A DNA stretch of 64,000 bases from Prochlorococcus sp. AG-418-I20 (GCA_003214175.1 QCLZ01000007.1:1-64000), one strand, 5' to 3'. Positions 37,788 through 47,830 are shown, numbered from the stretch's first letter. Notes: generated by a model from the letters alone, not told the origin. A program made the numbers and translations.

Positions 37788-38891
37788 TTAATATCCAAGA
37801 ATCTTTGTTATATCTTGTAATGAGGGTTCAATGTTTTTTCTAAAAATAGCATCATTATTTTTAATTGCACAATCAGGATCCTTCAATCCATTTCCAGTAA
37901 GAACGCAAACAATAGTTGATTCTTTCTGAATCCTATTTTTATTTTTTATGAGTCCAGCAACAGATGCTGCACTAGCAGGTTCACAAAATACTCCCTCTTT
38001 AGCAAGTATCTTATAAGCATTAATTATTTCTTCATCAGTAACAGATTGAAAATCTCCTTTACTTTCTCTTTTCACTATCTTTGCTTTTTCTCGATTCACT
38101 GGATTTCCAATTCTTATTGCGGTTGCAATTGTTTCAGGATCTTTAACTACAATATTTTCTACTAATGGAGCAGAGCCTTCTGCTTGAAACCCCATCATCA
38201 TTGGTAATTTTAAATTTCTTTTTATTTTTGAATATTCTTTAAATCCTAACCAGTAAGCTGTTATGTTTCCAGCATTTCCCATTGGAATACAAAGCCAATC
38301 AGGAGCTATACCTAAGTCATCAACAATTTCAAAGGCTGCTGTTTTTTGTCCTTGTATTCTATATGGATTGACTGAATTCACAAGTTCTATTGGATGATTT
38401 GAAGATAGATCTCTTACAATTTCAAGAGCTTTATCAAAGTTGCCATTGATAGAGATAATTTCAGCTCCGTACATCAAAGCTTGTGCAAGCTTTCCTTGTG
38501 CAACGAATCCTTCAGGTATTAAAACGTAAGGTTTTAATCCTCCTCTTGAAGCATATGCAGCTGCAGCCGCAGAAGTGTTTCCAGTACTTGCACAAATTAC
38601 CGCTTCACGACCCTCTTCTTTTGCTTTGCTAATAGCCATAGTCATTCCACGATCTTTAAAAGAACCTGTGGGATTTAGACCATCATATTTTAAAAAAACT
38701 TTTGTTCCATTTCCAATCAACTTACTTATTGAATTACTTAAGATTAATGGTGTATTACCTTCATTTAGCGATATAACAGGTGTCTTTTCAGTAACTGGAA
38801 GATATTGTTTGTAAGCATTGATTAAACCTGGCCATCTTTTTTTTCTATAATTGATACGAAGTTTATTTTTTATTTTATTTAATAGCAACAT
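37788..38891 (-). CDS. thrC: Threonine synthase
   Basis: PLP enzyme converting O-phosphohomoserine to threonine. The PLP Lys79 is in [12 protein letters not shown], the phosphate-binding loop is [15 protein letters not shown], and the C-terminal [11 protein letters not shown] is intact. The length is 367 aa. An extra 20-residue basic stretch precedes the conserved region, so the true start may be slightly downstream. Its stop lies 21 bases from the last DnaA box of the putative origin, so it transcribes toward it. It follows the DUF1400 gene by 6 bases. Confidence 0.96.
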   Translation of the reverse strand: MLLLNKIKNKLRINYRKKRWPGLINAYKQYLPVTEKTPVISLNEGNTPLILSNSISKLIGNGTKVFLKYDGLNPTGSFKDRGMTMAISKAKEEGREAVICASTGNTSAAAAAYASRGGLKPYVLIPEGFVAQGKLAQALMYGAEIISINGNFDKALEIVRDLSSNHPIELVNSVNPYRIQGQKTAAFEIVDDLGIAPDWLCIPMGNAGNITAYWLGFKEYSKIKRNLKLPMMMGFQAEGSAPLVENIVVKDPETIATAIRIGNPVNREKAKIVKRESKGDFQSVTDEEIINAYKILAKEGVFCEPASAASVAGLIKNKNRIQKESTIVCVLTGNGLKDPDCAIKNNDAIFRKNIEPSLQDITKILGY

Positions 38892-38897
38892 GATTGT

Positions 38898-39470
38898 TTA
38901 GTTTGTTTTAATTTTTTCTAGAGGAGAATTTGTAAAAAAGGCTAATAATTCTGAAATTGATTCTACTTTATTCATAACTTTGCTCAAAGCATTAACATCT
39001 AAAATAACAGTTTTGGTTGGATATCCTTCAAAAAATGTTATCAGATTTATATTCCCATTTCCTAAGTTAATACCTTGAATCACACTTGATCTTAGTGCTA
39101 ATAAACCTGTTTTTTCATCATCAGCTCTGGGAGGGTGGACAATAGATGAAAGTCTCGTTAAAAAAACAGTTCCTATTTCTGAATATACTAATTTGCTCGC
39201 AATTGTTATTGGTATTTCAAAATTTTGATTTAAAACTGATCTAATTTCTTTATCAGATGATTTAGTTGCTTTTAAAATTCTTCTAAGCTTTTTTGTTGAT
39301 TTACCTTCTTCGGCAAAAGTCTTTAATGACTTTACTTTGATTGTTCTTGAAAAGATACTATATACAATTTTAATTTCTTCAGCAGCATTGGCTTTTGAAA
39401 AATTAAAAAGAAATTGAGAACCAACCAAGATAAAAAATATTTTTATGATTAAAAACTTACTAAACTTCAT
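38898..39470 (-). CDS. Secreted stand-alone DUF1400-type protein (190 aa)
   Basis: The chosen start (MKFSKFLIIKIFFILVG) gives a signal peptide ending ANAAE at about residue 30. An ATG 24 bases upstream lies inside the preceding gene's end. The mature part, IKIVYSIFSRTIKVKSLKTFAEEGK and onward, resembles the DUF1400 domain that precedes an alpha/beta hydrolase in larger cyanobacterial proteins. No GxSxG nucleophile elbow or hydrolase domain is present, so enzymatic activity is unlikely. It starts one base after the ABC1 kinase stop and is probably co-transcribed with it and thrC. Confidence 0.8.
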   Translation of the reverse strand: MKFSKFLIIKIFFILVGSQFLFNFSKANAAEEIKIVYSIFSRTIKVKSLKTFAEEGKSTKKLRRILKATKSSDKEIRSVLNQNFEIPITIASKLVYSEIGTVFLTRLSSIVHPPRADDEKTGLLALRSSVIQGINLGNGNINLITFFEGYPTKTVILDVNALSKVMNKVESISELLAFFTNSPLEKIKTN

Positions 39471-39471
39471 T

Positions 39472-41328
39472 TTATATATCTGCTCCAGCTGCAATCTTTA
39501 CTAGTCTAACCATTCCTTTCTCTGTCACTTTCTTTGCAATTTTTATACCCATTTCTTTTGTATAAGGTTCATTGATTAATCTGGGAACCCTTTTCAAAAA
39601 AATATCAATAGAGTAACCAGGAACTTTTTGTAATATTTCTAAAAAGTTCCTCAATGGCTCTATATATAATATGAGGTCATTTAAATTGTTATTTTCACTA
39701 GTAGTATTTAATTTTATAGAGTTCGGAAGGAAGTTGTTCAAATTTTTCAGTACTTTTAGACTGAGTAAATCTATTTGACTTGTTAAGCCCTCAATTATTT
39801 CATTTCTAAGGAATCCACCTTTTGGAGAAAAGAGAAGATTGATTACTTCATCAAGTAGTTTTTCTAAATCAAGGTTAGTTTGTTTTGCAGCATTAGAGAG
39901 TAGATCTTCTAAACGGTCCCATTTAAATTTTTTGTTATCAAAAAGCATTTCTTTTAAACTCTCTCTTAATTGCGGATCTGGGTCTTCCATCAACCTTCTT
40001 GCAAAATAAGGATAAGCTGCACCTAAAATTTTAAAGTTTGGATCTACGCTAAGAGCAATTCCTTCTAAAGTCAGTAATGACCTGATTATTAATGCATAAT
40101 ATGGAGGTAATTTGAAAGGGAATTTATACATAACACCAGACATATCGTCTGTGACGCTTTTAAAATCCATTTTTGAAACCCCTTGTTCAACAGCATTAAT
40201 AAAAACATCTTGGAATGCTGGAACTATAGGTTCAAGATTAACTTCTTCTGATAAAAATCCTAATTGAACAAAGTCTTGAGATAATTTATCGAAGTTTTTA
40301 TTCACTAAATGTACAACTGCTTGTATTAAGCCAGATCTCGAATCTCTGGAGACTTCGCTCATCATCCCAAAATCCAGGTAACATAATCTGCCATCTTTTA
40401 AAGCAAGCAAATTACCAGGATGTGGGTCAGCGTGAAAAAAACCGTGTTCTAAAAGCTGTTCTAAACTGCACTGTACTCCTATATCGATCATTTTATCAGG
40501 GTCGATTCCTAATTTTTTTACATCTTCTAGATTGGTCAATTTTGTACCTTCAATCCATTCCATCGTTAAAACTCTTCTTGAAGTTTTTTCTTTATAAATT
40601 TTTGGTACAGCAATCATTCGGTTATGTTTATGCATATTTCTAAACTTTTCAGCATTTTCCGCTTCATTTAAATAATCCATCTCTTCGAAAACTCTTTTAC
40701 CTAATTCATCAATCAACGCCACGAGATCACTTCTTATCAATCCAATATTGTTTTTTAGCCAATAAGCAATATTTCTGACGATGTAAAGATCTAAAGTTAT
40801 TTGTTCTCTTAAACCTGGTCGTTGCACTTTAACTGCAACAACTTCCTCATTCTTGAGTTTGGCTTTGTGTACTTGTCCTAAAGAAGCTGCAGAAATTGGC
40901 TTTTTATCAATTTCTAAGAAAATTTCATTTACTTGGGAACCTAAATCTTCTTCTATTAATTCCATGGCTTTATCTCCGTCAAAGCCTGGAAGTTGATCTT
41001 GTAATTCAGATAATTCTTCAAGAAGAATCCCTGGGATGATGTCTGGTCTCGTTGATAAAGCCTGACCGGCTTTAACAAATGCTGGACCAAGTTCTACTAG
41101 CAAATTTGTTAATTCTTTTGCCCTAATTCTTGCTTTTTCTTCTTTTTTCAATCTACCAGTTAATTTGTCCCACCCAACAGAAAATAAATAGGCAAAAATA
41201 GGTACTAGTGTTTGCCAAAGTCTTTTTAAAAGTCTTTTTGGGTTCTTTTTGTAAATTTTAGATATTGTTTCTGGATCATAATTCAACAGTCCAGATATCT
41301 CAATAAAATCAGTAAAGTCTTCTTTCAT
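39472..41328 (-). CDS. ABC1/AarF/UbiB family atypical kinase
   Basis: Residues 85-420 form the ABC1 core: the KxGQ motif (AFVKAGQALSTRPD), AAASLGQVHKA-like SAASLGQVHKA near residue 152, VAVKVQRPG with the invariant Lys, HADPHPGNLL near 299 and YLDFGM. Relatives act in quinone metabolism and, in plastids, on plastoquinone and tocopherol. Cyanobacteria carry several; which one this is cannot be decided. The C-terminal 100 residues are helical, with membrane-associating character. The length is 618 aa. Confidence 0.93.
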   Translation of the reverse strand: MKEDFTDFIEISGLLNYDPETISKIYKKNPKRLLKRLWQTLVPIFAYLFSVGWDKLTGRLKKEEKARIRAKELTNLLVELGPAFVKAGQALSTRPDIIPGILLEELSELQDQLPGFDGDKAMELIEEDLGSQVNEIFLEIDKKPISAASLGQVHKAKLKNEEVVAVKVQRPGLREQITLDLYIVRNIAYWLKNNIGLIRSDLVALIDELGKRVFEEMDYLNEAENAEKFRNMHKHNRMIAVPKIYKEKTSRRVLTMEWIEGTKLTNLEDVKKLGIDPDKMIDIGVQCSLEQLLEHGFFHADPHPGNLLALKDGRLCYLDFGMMSEVSRDSRSGLIQAVVHLVNKNFDKLSQDFVQLGFLSEEVNLEPIVPAFQDVFINAVEQGVSKMDFKSVTDDMSGVMYKFPFKLPPYYALIIRSLLTLEGIALSVDPNFKILGAAYPYFARRLMEDPDPQLRESLKEMLFDNKKFKWDRLEDLLSNAAKQTNLDLEKLLDEVINLLFSPKGGFLRNEIIEGLTSQIDLLSLKVLKNLNNFLPNSIKLNTTSENNNLNDLILYIEPLRNFLEILQKVPGYSIDIFLKRVPRLINEPYTKEMGIKIAKKVTEKGMVRLVKIAAGADI

Positions 41329-41396
41329 AACTTTATATATTTAAAACCTTTATTTTTCTAAAAAAGAAGTTAATTTTTTTATATGGAAGATTTATC

Positions 41397-43073
41397 ATGC
41401 TAATACAATTAAAGGTAGAGAATGTTGCCTTAATAGAGATTATAGAAATTAATTTCGAAAAAGGTTTAAACATCATTACTGGGGACTCTGGTTCAGGAAA
41501 ATCACTAATTCTAGATTCCTTAAATGTTTTATTTGGTGGAACTAATATACCTTTAAAGCACTTAATACGTCCAGGAAAAGATCATTGTGCAATCGAGGCA
41601 AAATTTTCTTCTTCTTCTCAAATTAATAACTGGCTAATTAGTAATGGTTTGAAAAGCAATTCATTTTTAAATGTAAAAAGAATATCCCATAGAAAAAATA
41701 ATAAAGTCATATCTAAATATAGCCTTAACAATTTATCAATTAATAAAAAATTATTAGAAGAACTTGGACAATTATTAATAGATTTCGCAGGTCAATCAGA
41801 TACTTTCATATTTGATTCTCAAGATAAGAGAAGATTAATTATTGACGATTTATGTTCGCAAGAATTAAGAGATAAAAGTTCAAAAATTAAAAATATATGG
41901 GAGGAAAGTCTGATTTTAAAAAGATTAATGAATGAAAAAATAGAATCTTCTAAGAAGCGAGAAGAAAATAACTTAATAACAAAGCAAATATTGAAAACTC
42001 TAGATGAAGCTAATCTAGATTCAAGTCAGGAAATCTTAGAATTAGAGTTACTAGAAAATAAACTTGTAAATAATCTTGAAATAAATAATTCAATTCAATC
42101 ATCTTTAGATAACTTAAATAATTTCAGTCATGATGAACCATCAGTAGCATCTTTGATAAATCAATCAATAAAAAATTTCAACAGAACAGCAGATTTTGAT
42201 TTGAAAATTCAAAAGTTTAGAGAAAATTTAATAGTTATACAAACTTATGTAGAAGATTTAATTTTCTCTTTAAATTCATATATAGAAGAAATAGATAATA
42301 ATGAATCTAATCTTTCCGAAATACAAAAAAGATTATTTTTTTTAAAAAATTTGGAGAGAACTTTTTCATTGGATCTGCCTCAATTAATTGAAAAGCGAGA
42401 TCAATTAAAGACATATTTTCTAAAAAATGATGAAGATCATGAGATTCGAAATTTAGAAGATCAAATTAAAAACTTAGAAAGTAATTTAAATTCTTTATTT
42501 CTTACTCAATCTAATGAAAGAAAAAAAATTGCTAAACATTTACAAGATTCAGTAATTTATATTTTAAGGGATTTAGGTTTGGAAAATGCAAATTTTTCAA
42601 TACAATTTTCAGAATGTAAGCCTTCTGGTGATGGAATTGATAACATAAATTTTTTGTTTTCTGCTAATCCTGATCAGAAGCTTGCTCCAATATCAAATGT
42701 TATTTCAGGTGGAGAAATGTCAAGATTCTTGTTAGCTATTAAATCTAGTATTTCTAAAAAACCAAATACTTTCTTTTTAGATGAAATTGATAGTGGTCTA
42801 AGTGGTAAATCTTTACTTTCTTTGGTTGAGCTCATCAAAGAAATTTCTGAAGATCAACAGGTTTTATGTATTACACATCAGCCTTTTTTGGCTGCTGGAG
42901 GATTAGCTCATTTTAAAGTTAATAAAAAAGTTATTGATGGCATAACATATACTTCAATATTAAAACTTACTACAAAAAAACAAAGAAAACATGAATTAAT
43001 AGAACTTATTGGTGGCGTTTCTTCAGAAGTAAATGAATATGCTTCAAGACTTCTTGATCAAGCTGCAGCATAA
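41397..43073 (+). CDS. recN: DNA repair protein RecN
   Basis: SMC-like ATPase for double-strand break repair. Walker A GDSGSGKS is at 29-36. A long coiled coil covers about 150-390. The signature ISGGEMSR is near 440 and Walker B FFLDEIDSGLSG near 460. The segment FAGQSDTFIF replaces the canonical QHQ region near 130. The length of 558 aa is normal. It is divergent from the ABC1 kinase gene and followed 53 bases later by uvrA on the same strand, so two DNA repair genes are adjacent. Confidence 0.96.
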   Translation: MLIQLKVENVALIEIIEINFEKGLNIITGDSGSGKSLILDSLNVLFGGTNIPLKHLIRPGKDHCAIEAKFSSSSQINNWLISNGLKSNSFLNVKRISHRKNNKVISKYSLNNLSINKKLLEELGQLLIDFAGQSDTFIFDSQDKRRLIIDDLCSQELRDKSSKIKNIWEESLILKRLMNEKIESSKKREENNLITKQILKTLDEANLDSSQEILELELLENKLVNNLEINNSIQSSLDNLNNFSHDEPSVASLINQSIKNFNRTADFDLKIQKFRENLIVIQTYVEDLIFSLNSYIEEIDNNESNLSEIQKRLFFLKNLERTFSLDLPQLIEKRDQLKTYFLKNDEDHEIRNLEDQIKNLESNLNSLFLTQSNERKKIAKHLQDSVIYILRDLGLENANFSIQFSECKPSGDGIDNINFLFSANPDQKLAPISNVISGGEMSRFLLAIKSSISKKPNTFFLDEIDSGLSGKSLLSLVELIKEISEDQQVLCITHQPFLAAGGLAHFKVNKKVIDGITYTSILKLTTKKQRKHELIELIGGVSSEVNEYASRLLDQAAA

Positions 43074-43090
43074 AATAAAAAAATTTCCAC

Positions 43091-43096
43091 TATAAT
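43091..43096 (+). promoter_or_regulatory. Consensus -10 box upstream of uvrA
   Basis: TATAAT lies 30 bases before the uvrA ATG, inside the short recN-uvrA gap. No good -35 hexamer was seen at the expected distance. It suggests uvrA has its own promoter in addition to any readthrough from recN. No LexA-type box was recognised. Confidence 0.45.
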
Positions 43097-43126
43097 GGTT
43101 TTTTTAAATCATAGTTAGATTTATAC

Positions 43127-46030
43127 ATGGTTATAAAAACTGATAATAATTTTGAAGAAGATAATTCAATTCATATCAGGGGTGCTCGGCAGCATAATTT
43201 AAAAAATATAAACCTTTCTCTACCTAGAAATAAATTTATTGTTTTTACTGGTGTTAGTGGCAGTGGTAAAAGTTCTTTAGCTTTTGATACGATTTTTGCT
43301 GAAGGTCAAAGAAGGTATGTTGAGAGTCTTTCAGCTTATGCAAGGCAATTCTTGGGTCAAGTAGATAAACCTGATGTTGACAATATTGAGGGTTTATCTC
43401 CTGCTATTTCAATTGATCAAAAATCAACTAGTCATAATCCTCGATCAACAGTTGGAACAGTAACAGAGATACAAGATTATTTAAGGTTATTGTTTGGCCG
43501 TGCAGGTGAACCGCATTGTCATCATTGTGGAATTCCAATTGCTCCACAAACAATTGATGAAATGGTTGACCAAATTCTACTATTGCCAGAAGGTACAAGG
43601 TACCAATTGCTGGCGCCTGTAGTAAGGGGAAAGAAAGGAACTCATACTAAATTAATAAGTGGATTAGCTGCTGAAGGTTTTGCAAGAGTAAGAATTAACG
43701 GAGAGGTTAGAGAACTTGCTGATAGTATTGAGTTAGATAAAAATCATATTCATAATATTGAGGTAGTAGTCGATAGATTAATAGCAAGAGAAGGAATACA
43801 AGAACGATTGAATGATTCTCTACAGACTTGCCTGAAAAGAGGTGATGGTTTGGCGATAGTAGAAGTTGTTCCAAAAAAAGGAGAGAACCTACCTCCAAAT
43901 TTAGAGAGAGAAAAACTTTATTCAGAAAATTATGCTTGTCCTGTTCATGGTTCGATTGTTGAAGAACTTTCTCCTAGATTATTTTCCTTTAACAGTCCAT
44001 ATGGTGCTTGTCCCGATTGTCATGGAATCGGTTATTTGAAAAAATTTACTGCTGATAGAGTTATACCAGATAAAAATTTACCTGTTTATGCTGCAATAGC
44101 TCCTTGGAGTGAAAAAGATAATACTTATTACTTCTCTTTACTTTATTCTGTCGGACAAGCTTATGGTTTTGAATTGAAAACTCCTTGGAAAGATTTAAGT
44201 GATTTGCAAAAAAAAGTTTTACTTTTGGGATCAGATAAACCAATATCAATTCAAGCTGATAGTCGTTTTAAAACTTCCATTGGCTTTGAAAGACCTTTTG
44301 AGGGAATTTTACCAATATTAGAAAGGCAATTGAATGAAGCTAATGGAGAATCAGTTAAACAAAAATTAGAAAAGTACCAAGAGTTAGTTCCTTGTAAGAC
44401 CTGTTCTGGAAAAAGATTAAGGCCTGAGGCTTTGGCCGTTAAACTTGGCCCTTATAATATTACTGACTTAACTTCCATAAGCGTCTCTGAAACCTTAATT
44501 CATATAGAGCGCATTATGGGATTAAGTAAGACTCAGAAGGAAAATATATCTTTATCAGAGAAACAAAAGCAGATAGGTGAATTGGTTTTAAAAGAGATTC
44601 GTTTGCGTTTGAAGTTTCTAATGAATGTTGGCTTAGATTATTTAACTTTAGATAGAGCAGCTATGACTTTGTCTGGTGGAGAGGCTCAGCGAATCAGATT
44701 AGCGACTCAAATAGGTGCAGGTCTTACTGGTGTTTTATATGTATTAGATGAACCAAGTATTGGTTTACATCAGAGAGATAATGACAGACTATTAGAAACA
44801 TTAAAAAGCTTAAGAGACCTTGGAAATACTTTAGTTGTTGTTGAACATGATGAGGATACTATGAAATCAGCAGATTATTTAGTTGATATTGGTCCTGGGG
44901 CAGGGGTTTACGGCGGGGAAATTATTGCAAAGGGTTCATATCAAGATGTGTTGAAATCAGAGAGGTCATTAACAGGTGCTTATCTCAGCGGTAGGAAATC
45001 TATTCCCACTCCAAAAGAACGTAGATCATCTGTTAAAAAAAGTTTAATTTTAAATAATTGTTTTAAAAATAATTTAAAAAATGTATCTGTTGAATTTCCC
45101 TTAGGAAGATTAGTTTCCGTAACAGGTGTTAGTGGAAGTGGGAAAAGTACCTTAATTAATGAATTACTTCACCCTGCCTTGTGTCATTCTCTAGGATTAA
45201 AAGTTCCTTTTCCACAAGGTGTTGACGATTTAAAGGGTATAAAAGCAATTGATAAGGTTATAGTTATTGATCAATCTCCAATAGGGAGAACTCCAAGGTC
45301 AAATCCTGCCACTTATACAGGTGCTTTTGATCCCATAAGACAAATATTTACTGCCACAGTGGAAGCCAAAGCAAGGGGCTATCAAGCTGGCCAATTTAGT
45401 TTTAATGTAAAAGGAGGAAGATGCGAAGCGTGTAAAGGTCAAGGAGTTAATGTAATCGAAATGAATTTTTTACCTGATGTGTATGTTCAATGTGAAGTAT
45501 GTAAGGGCGCTCGATTTAATAGAGAAACTCTTCAAGTTAAATATAAAGGTTACAATATATCTGACGTCTTAGAGATGACTGTTGAACAAGCTGCAGAAAC
45601 TTTTTCTGCTATTCCTCAAGCTGCCGATAGATTATCTACATTAGTAGATGTAGGTTTAGGTTATGTCAAATTAGGTCAACCTGCCCCGACATTATCTGGC
45701 GGGGAGGCTCAAAGAGTTAAGTTGGCTACAGAATTATCTAAAAGAGCTACTGGAAAAACTCTATACCTGATTGATGAGCCAACTACAGGTCTAAGTTTTT
45801 ATGACGTTCATAAATTAATGGATGTGATACAACGTTTGGTAGACAAAGGGAATTCTGTGATTGTTATCGAACATAACTTAGATGTAATTAGATGTTCAGA
45901 CTGGATTATTGACTTAGGACCTGATGGAGGAGATAAAGGTGGAGAAATTATTGTAGAAGGTATTCCCGAAGATGTAGCGAAACATCCCACAAGCCATACA
46001 GCAAAATATCTTAAAAAAGTTCTCAAATAA
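43127..46030 (+). CDS. uvrA: Excinuclease ABC subunit A
   Basis: Damage-recognition ATPase of nucleotide excision repair. Two ABC modules are seen: Walker A GVSGSGKSS at 42-50 and a second GVSGSGKST near 663, with LSGGEAQR signatures near 519 and 860. Zinc-binding Cys sets include CHHCGIP, CPDCHGIGYL, CKTCSGKR and CEACKGQG...CEVCKGARF. The length of 967 aa is full. It is followed by a plausible intrinsic terminator at 46066-46091. Confidence 0.98.
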   Translation: MVIKTDNNFEEDNSIHIRGARQHNLKNINLSLPRNKFIVFTGVSGSGKSSLAFDTIFAEGQRRYVESLSAYARQFLGQVDKPDVDNIEGLSPAISIDQKSTSHNPRSTVGTVTEIQDYLRLLFGRAGEPHCHHCGIPIAPQTIDEMVDQILLLPEGTRYQLLAPVVRGKKGTHTKLISGLAAEGFARVRINGEVRELADSIELDKNHIHNIEVVVDRLIAREGIQERLNDSLQTCLKRGDGLAIVEVVPKKGENLPPNLEREKLYSENYACPVHGSIVEELSPRLFSFNSPYGACPDCHGIGYLKKFTADRVIPDKNLPVYAAIAPWSEKDNTYYFSLLYSVGQAYGFELKTPWKDLSDLQKKVLLLGSDKPISIQADSRFKTSIGFERPFEGILPILERQLNEANGESVKQKLEKYQELVPCKTCSGKRLRPEALAVKLGPYNITDLTSISVSETLIHIERIMGLSKTQKENISLSEKQKQIGELVLKEIRLRLKFLMNVGLDYLTLDRAAMTLSGGEAQRIRLATQIGAGLTGVLYVLDEPSIGLHQRDNDRLLETLKSLRDLGNTLVVVEHDEDTMKSADYLVDIGPGAGVYGGEIIAKGSYQDVLKSERSLTGAYLSGRKSIPTPKERRSSVKKSLILNNCFKNNLKNVSVEFPLGRLVSVTGVSGSGKSTLINELLHPALCHSLGLKVPFPQGVDDLKGIKAIDKVIVIDQSPIGRTPRSNPATYTGAFDPIRQIFTATVEAKARGYQAGQFSFNVKGGRCEACKGQGVNVIEMNFLPDVYVQCEVCKGARFNRETLQVKYKGYNISDVLEMTVEQAAETFSAIPQAADRLSTLVDVGLGYVKLGQPAPTLSGGEAQRVKLATELSKRATGKTLYLIDEPTTGLSFYDVHKLMDVIQRLVDKGNSVIVIEHNLDVIRCSDWIIDLGPDGGDKGGEIIVEGIPEDVAKHPTSHTAKYLKKVLK

Positions 46031-46065
46031 AAAAAATCCTTGTTGTATTTCTTTTTATTTTAATT

Positions 46066-46091
46066 ATTTCGGCAATACGAAATTCTTTTTT
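46066..46091 (+). terminator. Intrinsic terminator after uvrA
   Basis: ATTTCG (46066-46071) pairs with CGAAAT (46078-46083) around a 6-base loop, followed by TCTTTTTT. It lies 36 bases after the uvrA stop. The rest of the 201-base gap up to the glycosyltransferase gene (46092-46231) holds no clear feature except a ribosome-binding site, GGAGG, ending 9 bases before that start. Confidence 0.5.
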
Positions 46092-46231
46092 AAAGGGGCA
46101 TAAAAGTCTACTACAACTGCTTTTTTGAAAACTTTCACATTAAAAAATTTCAAATCATAATGCTTTCTTAATATTTCCTTAGAAAATTCAGCTTATTTGT
46201 ATTAAAGGCGGTTGATCGGAGGTTTTACTGA

Positions 46232-47641
46232 ATGAGGTTGAAATTTTTACATTTACATTTACATGGTCTTATACGTTCTAAAAATCTTGAGTTAGGCAGG
46301 GATGCAGATACAGGAGGACAAACACAATACGTTTTAGAGTTAATTAAAAGCTTGGCTAATACTTCAGAAGTTGATCAAGTTGATTTAGTTACTCGTTTAA
46401 TAAAAGACCCTAAAGTAGACGATGAATATTCTCAAGAAGAAGAATTTGTAGAACCTGGAGTGAGAATTTTAAGATTCAAATTTGGACCTAATAAATATTT
46501 AAGAAAGGAATTGCTTTGGCCTTATTTAGATCATTTAACTGAAAGTCTAATTTCTTATTATAAAAAAAACAAAAAGCCTAATTTCATTCATGCACATTAT
46601 GCAGATGCTGGATATGTAGGAGTTAAACTAAGTAAATCCTTAAACGTTCCTCTTATTTTTACTGGTCATTCTTTGGGAAGAGAGAAAAAAAGGAAATTGC
46701 TTGATACTGGTTTAAAAAATAATCAAATAGAAAAACTTTATTCTATAAGTAAAAGAATTGAGGCAGAAGAAAAAGCATTGAAGTCTGCAGATATTGTCGT
46801 TACAAGCACTAAACAAGAATCAGTGTATCAATATTCCCAATATTCTTCTTTTTCACCTCATAAAGCTAAGGTTATTCCTCCTGGGGTTGATCATGATAAA
46901 TTTCACCATATTCACTCCACAAGCGAGACAGCTGAAATTGATAACATGATGAAACCTTTTCTAAAGGATTCTACTAAACCTCCATTTTTGACTATTTCTA
47001 GAGCTGTACGAAGAAAAAATATTCCATCTTTGATTGAAGCATATGGAAGATCTGAAAAATTAAAAAGAAAAACTAATTTAATTTTAATTTTGGGTTGTAG
47101 AGAGAATACTTCAAAACTTGACCCTCAACAAAAAGATGTTTTCAATAATATTTTTGAAACAATTGATAAATATAATTTGTATGGAAAGGTGGCTTATCCA
47201 AAAAAACATCTTCCAAGTCAGATTCCTGCTTTATATAGGTGGGCTGCTAGCAGAGGTGGTGTATTTGTAAATCCAGCTTTAACAGAGCCTTTTGGTTTAA
47301 CTCTTCTTGAAGCTTCTTCATGTGGATTGCCAATAATATCAACAAATGATGGAGGACCAAAAGAAATTCACTCAAAATGTGAAAATGGACTTCTAGTAGA
47401 TGTTACTGATATTAATGAGTTGAAAGTTATTCTTGAAAAAGGAATATCAAATAATAATCAGTGGAAATTATGGAGCAGAAATGGAATTGAGGGTGTTAAC
47501 AGGCACTTTAGTTGGAACACTCATGTACGCAATTATTTATCGGTGCTTACTGAAGAATTTTCAAATTCAAATAGTTATTCTTCCTCTGACATTAAACAAA
47601 GTTGTTTAAAAGGGACTTCCTCACTTATAAAACCCCATTGA
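46232..47641 (+). CDS. sps: Sucrose-phosphate-synthase-type glycosyltransferase (glycosyltransferase domain only)
   Basis: GT4-type retaining glycosyltransferase, expected to make sucrose-6-phosphate from UDP-glucose (or another sugar nucleotide) and fructose-6-phosphate. The N-terminal HLHGLIRSKNLELGRDADTG and GGQTQYV, the middle HAHYADAGYVG, and the donor site EPFGLTLLEA with SRAVRRKN match cyanobacterial SPS. The protein stops at 469 aa, so the phosphatase-like C-terminal domain found in longer cyanobacterial SPS is absent. No separate sucrose phosphatase is in the window. A strong GGAGG precedes the ATG. Its last 67 bases overlap the convergent gene at 47575. Confidence 0.85.
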   Translation: MRLKFLHLHLHGLIRSKNLELGRDADTGGQTQYVLELIKSLANTSEVDQVDLVTRLIKDPKVDDEYSQEEEFVEPGVRILRFKFGPNKYLRKELLWPYLDHLTESLISYYKKNKKPNFIHAHYADAGYVGVKLSKSLNVPLIFTGHSLGREKKRKLLDTGLKNNQIEKLYSISKRIEAEEKALKSADIVVTSTKQESVYQYSQYSSFSPHKAKVIPPGVDHDKFHHIHSTSETAEIDNMMKPFLKDSTKPPFLTISRAVRRKNIPSLIEAYGRSEKLKRKTNLILILGCRENTSKLDPQQKDVFNNIFETIDKYNLYGKVAYPKKHLPSQIPALYRWAASRGGVFVNPALTEPFGLTLLEASSCGLPIISTNDGGPKEIHSKCENGLLVDVTDINELKVILEKGISNNNQWKLWSRNGIEGVNRHFSWNTHVRNYLSVLTEEFSNSNSYSSSDIKQSCLKGTSSLIKPH

Positions 47642-47820
47642 TCAAAAACTTCAGGATCAGGGTGAATAATTAGTTGATTATTTTGAGTTTTCTTTAGTTT
47701 AAAGCCCTTCTTAGAAAGTTTTTTCATTAGGTTAGCAGTCTCTTCAAATCTTGATGCCATTGCATCAAGACTTGAGCAGTCACTTGTTAATCCATTATCT
47801 TGCCATGTAAAAAAATGCAT
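47575..47820 (-). CDS. Small conserved picocyanobacterial protein (81 aa)
   Basis: The sequence TDCSSLDAMASRFEETANLM, then HPDPEVFDQWGFISEEVPF, has the look of a conserved family that I associate with marine Synechococcus and Prochlorococcus. That assignment is from memory, not a search. It is soluble, with no signal or membrane segment. The last 67 bases run antisense through the end of the sucrose-phosphate-synthase gene. Its start is 10 bases from the mraY stop, so it may be co-transcribed with mraY. Function is unknown. Confidence 0.7.
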   Translation of the reverse strand: MHFFTWQDNGLTSDCSSLDAMASRFEETANLMKKLSKKGFKLKKTQNNQLIIHPDPEVFDQWGFISEEVPFKQLCLMSEEE

Positions 47821-47830
47821 AACAAATTTT

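Noticed and set aside
46092-46231. Possible small RNA in the uvrA-sps gap
   Set aside because: Apart from the terminator at 46066-46091 and a GGAGG before sps, there is no second stem with a T tract and no promoter-like pair to define an RNA.
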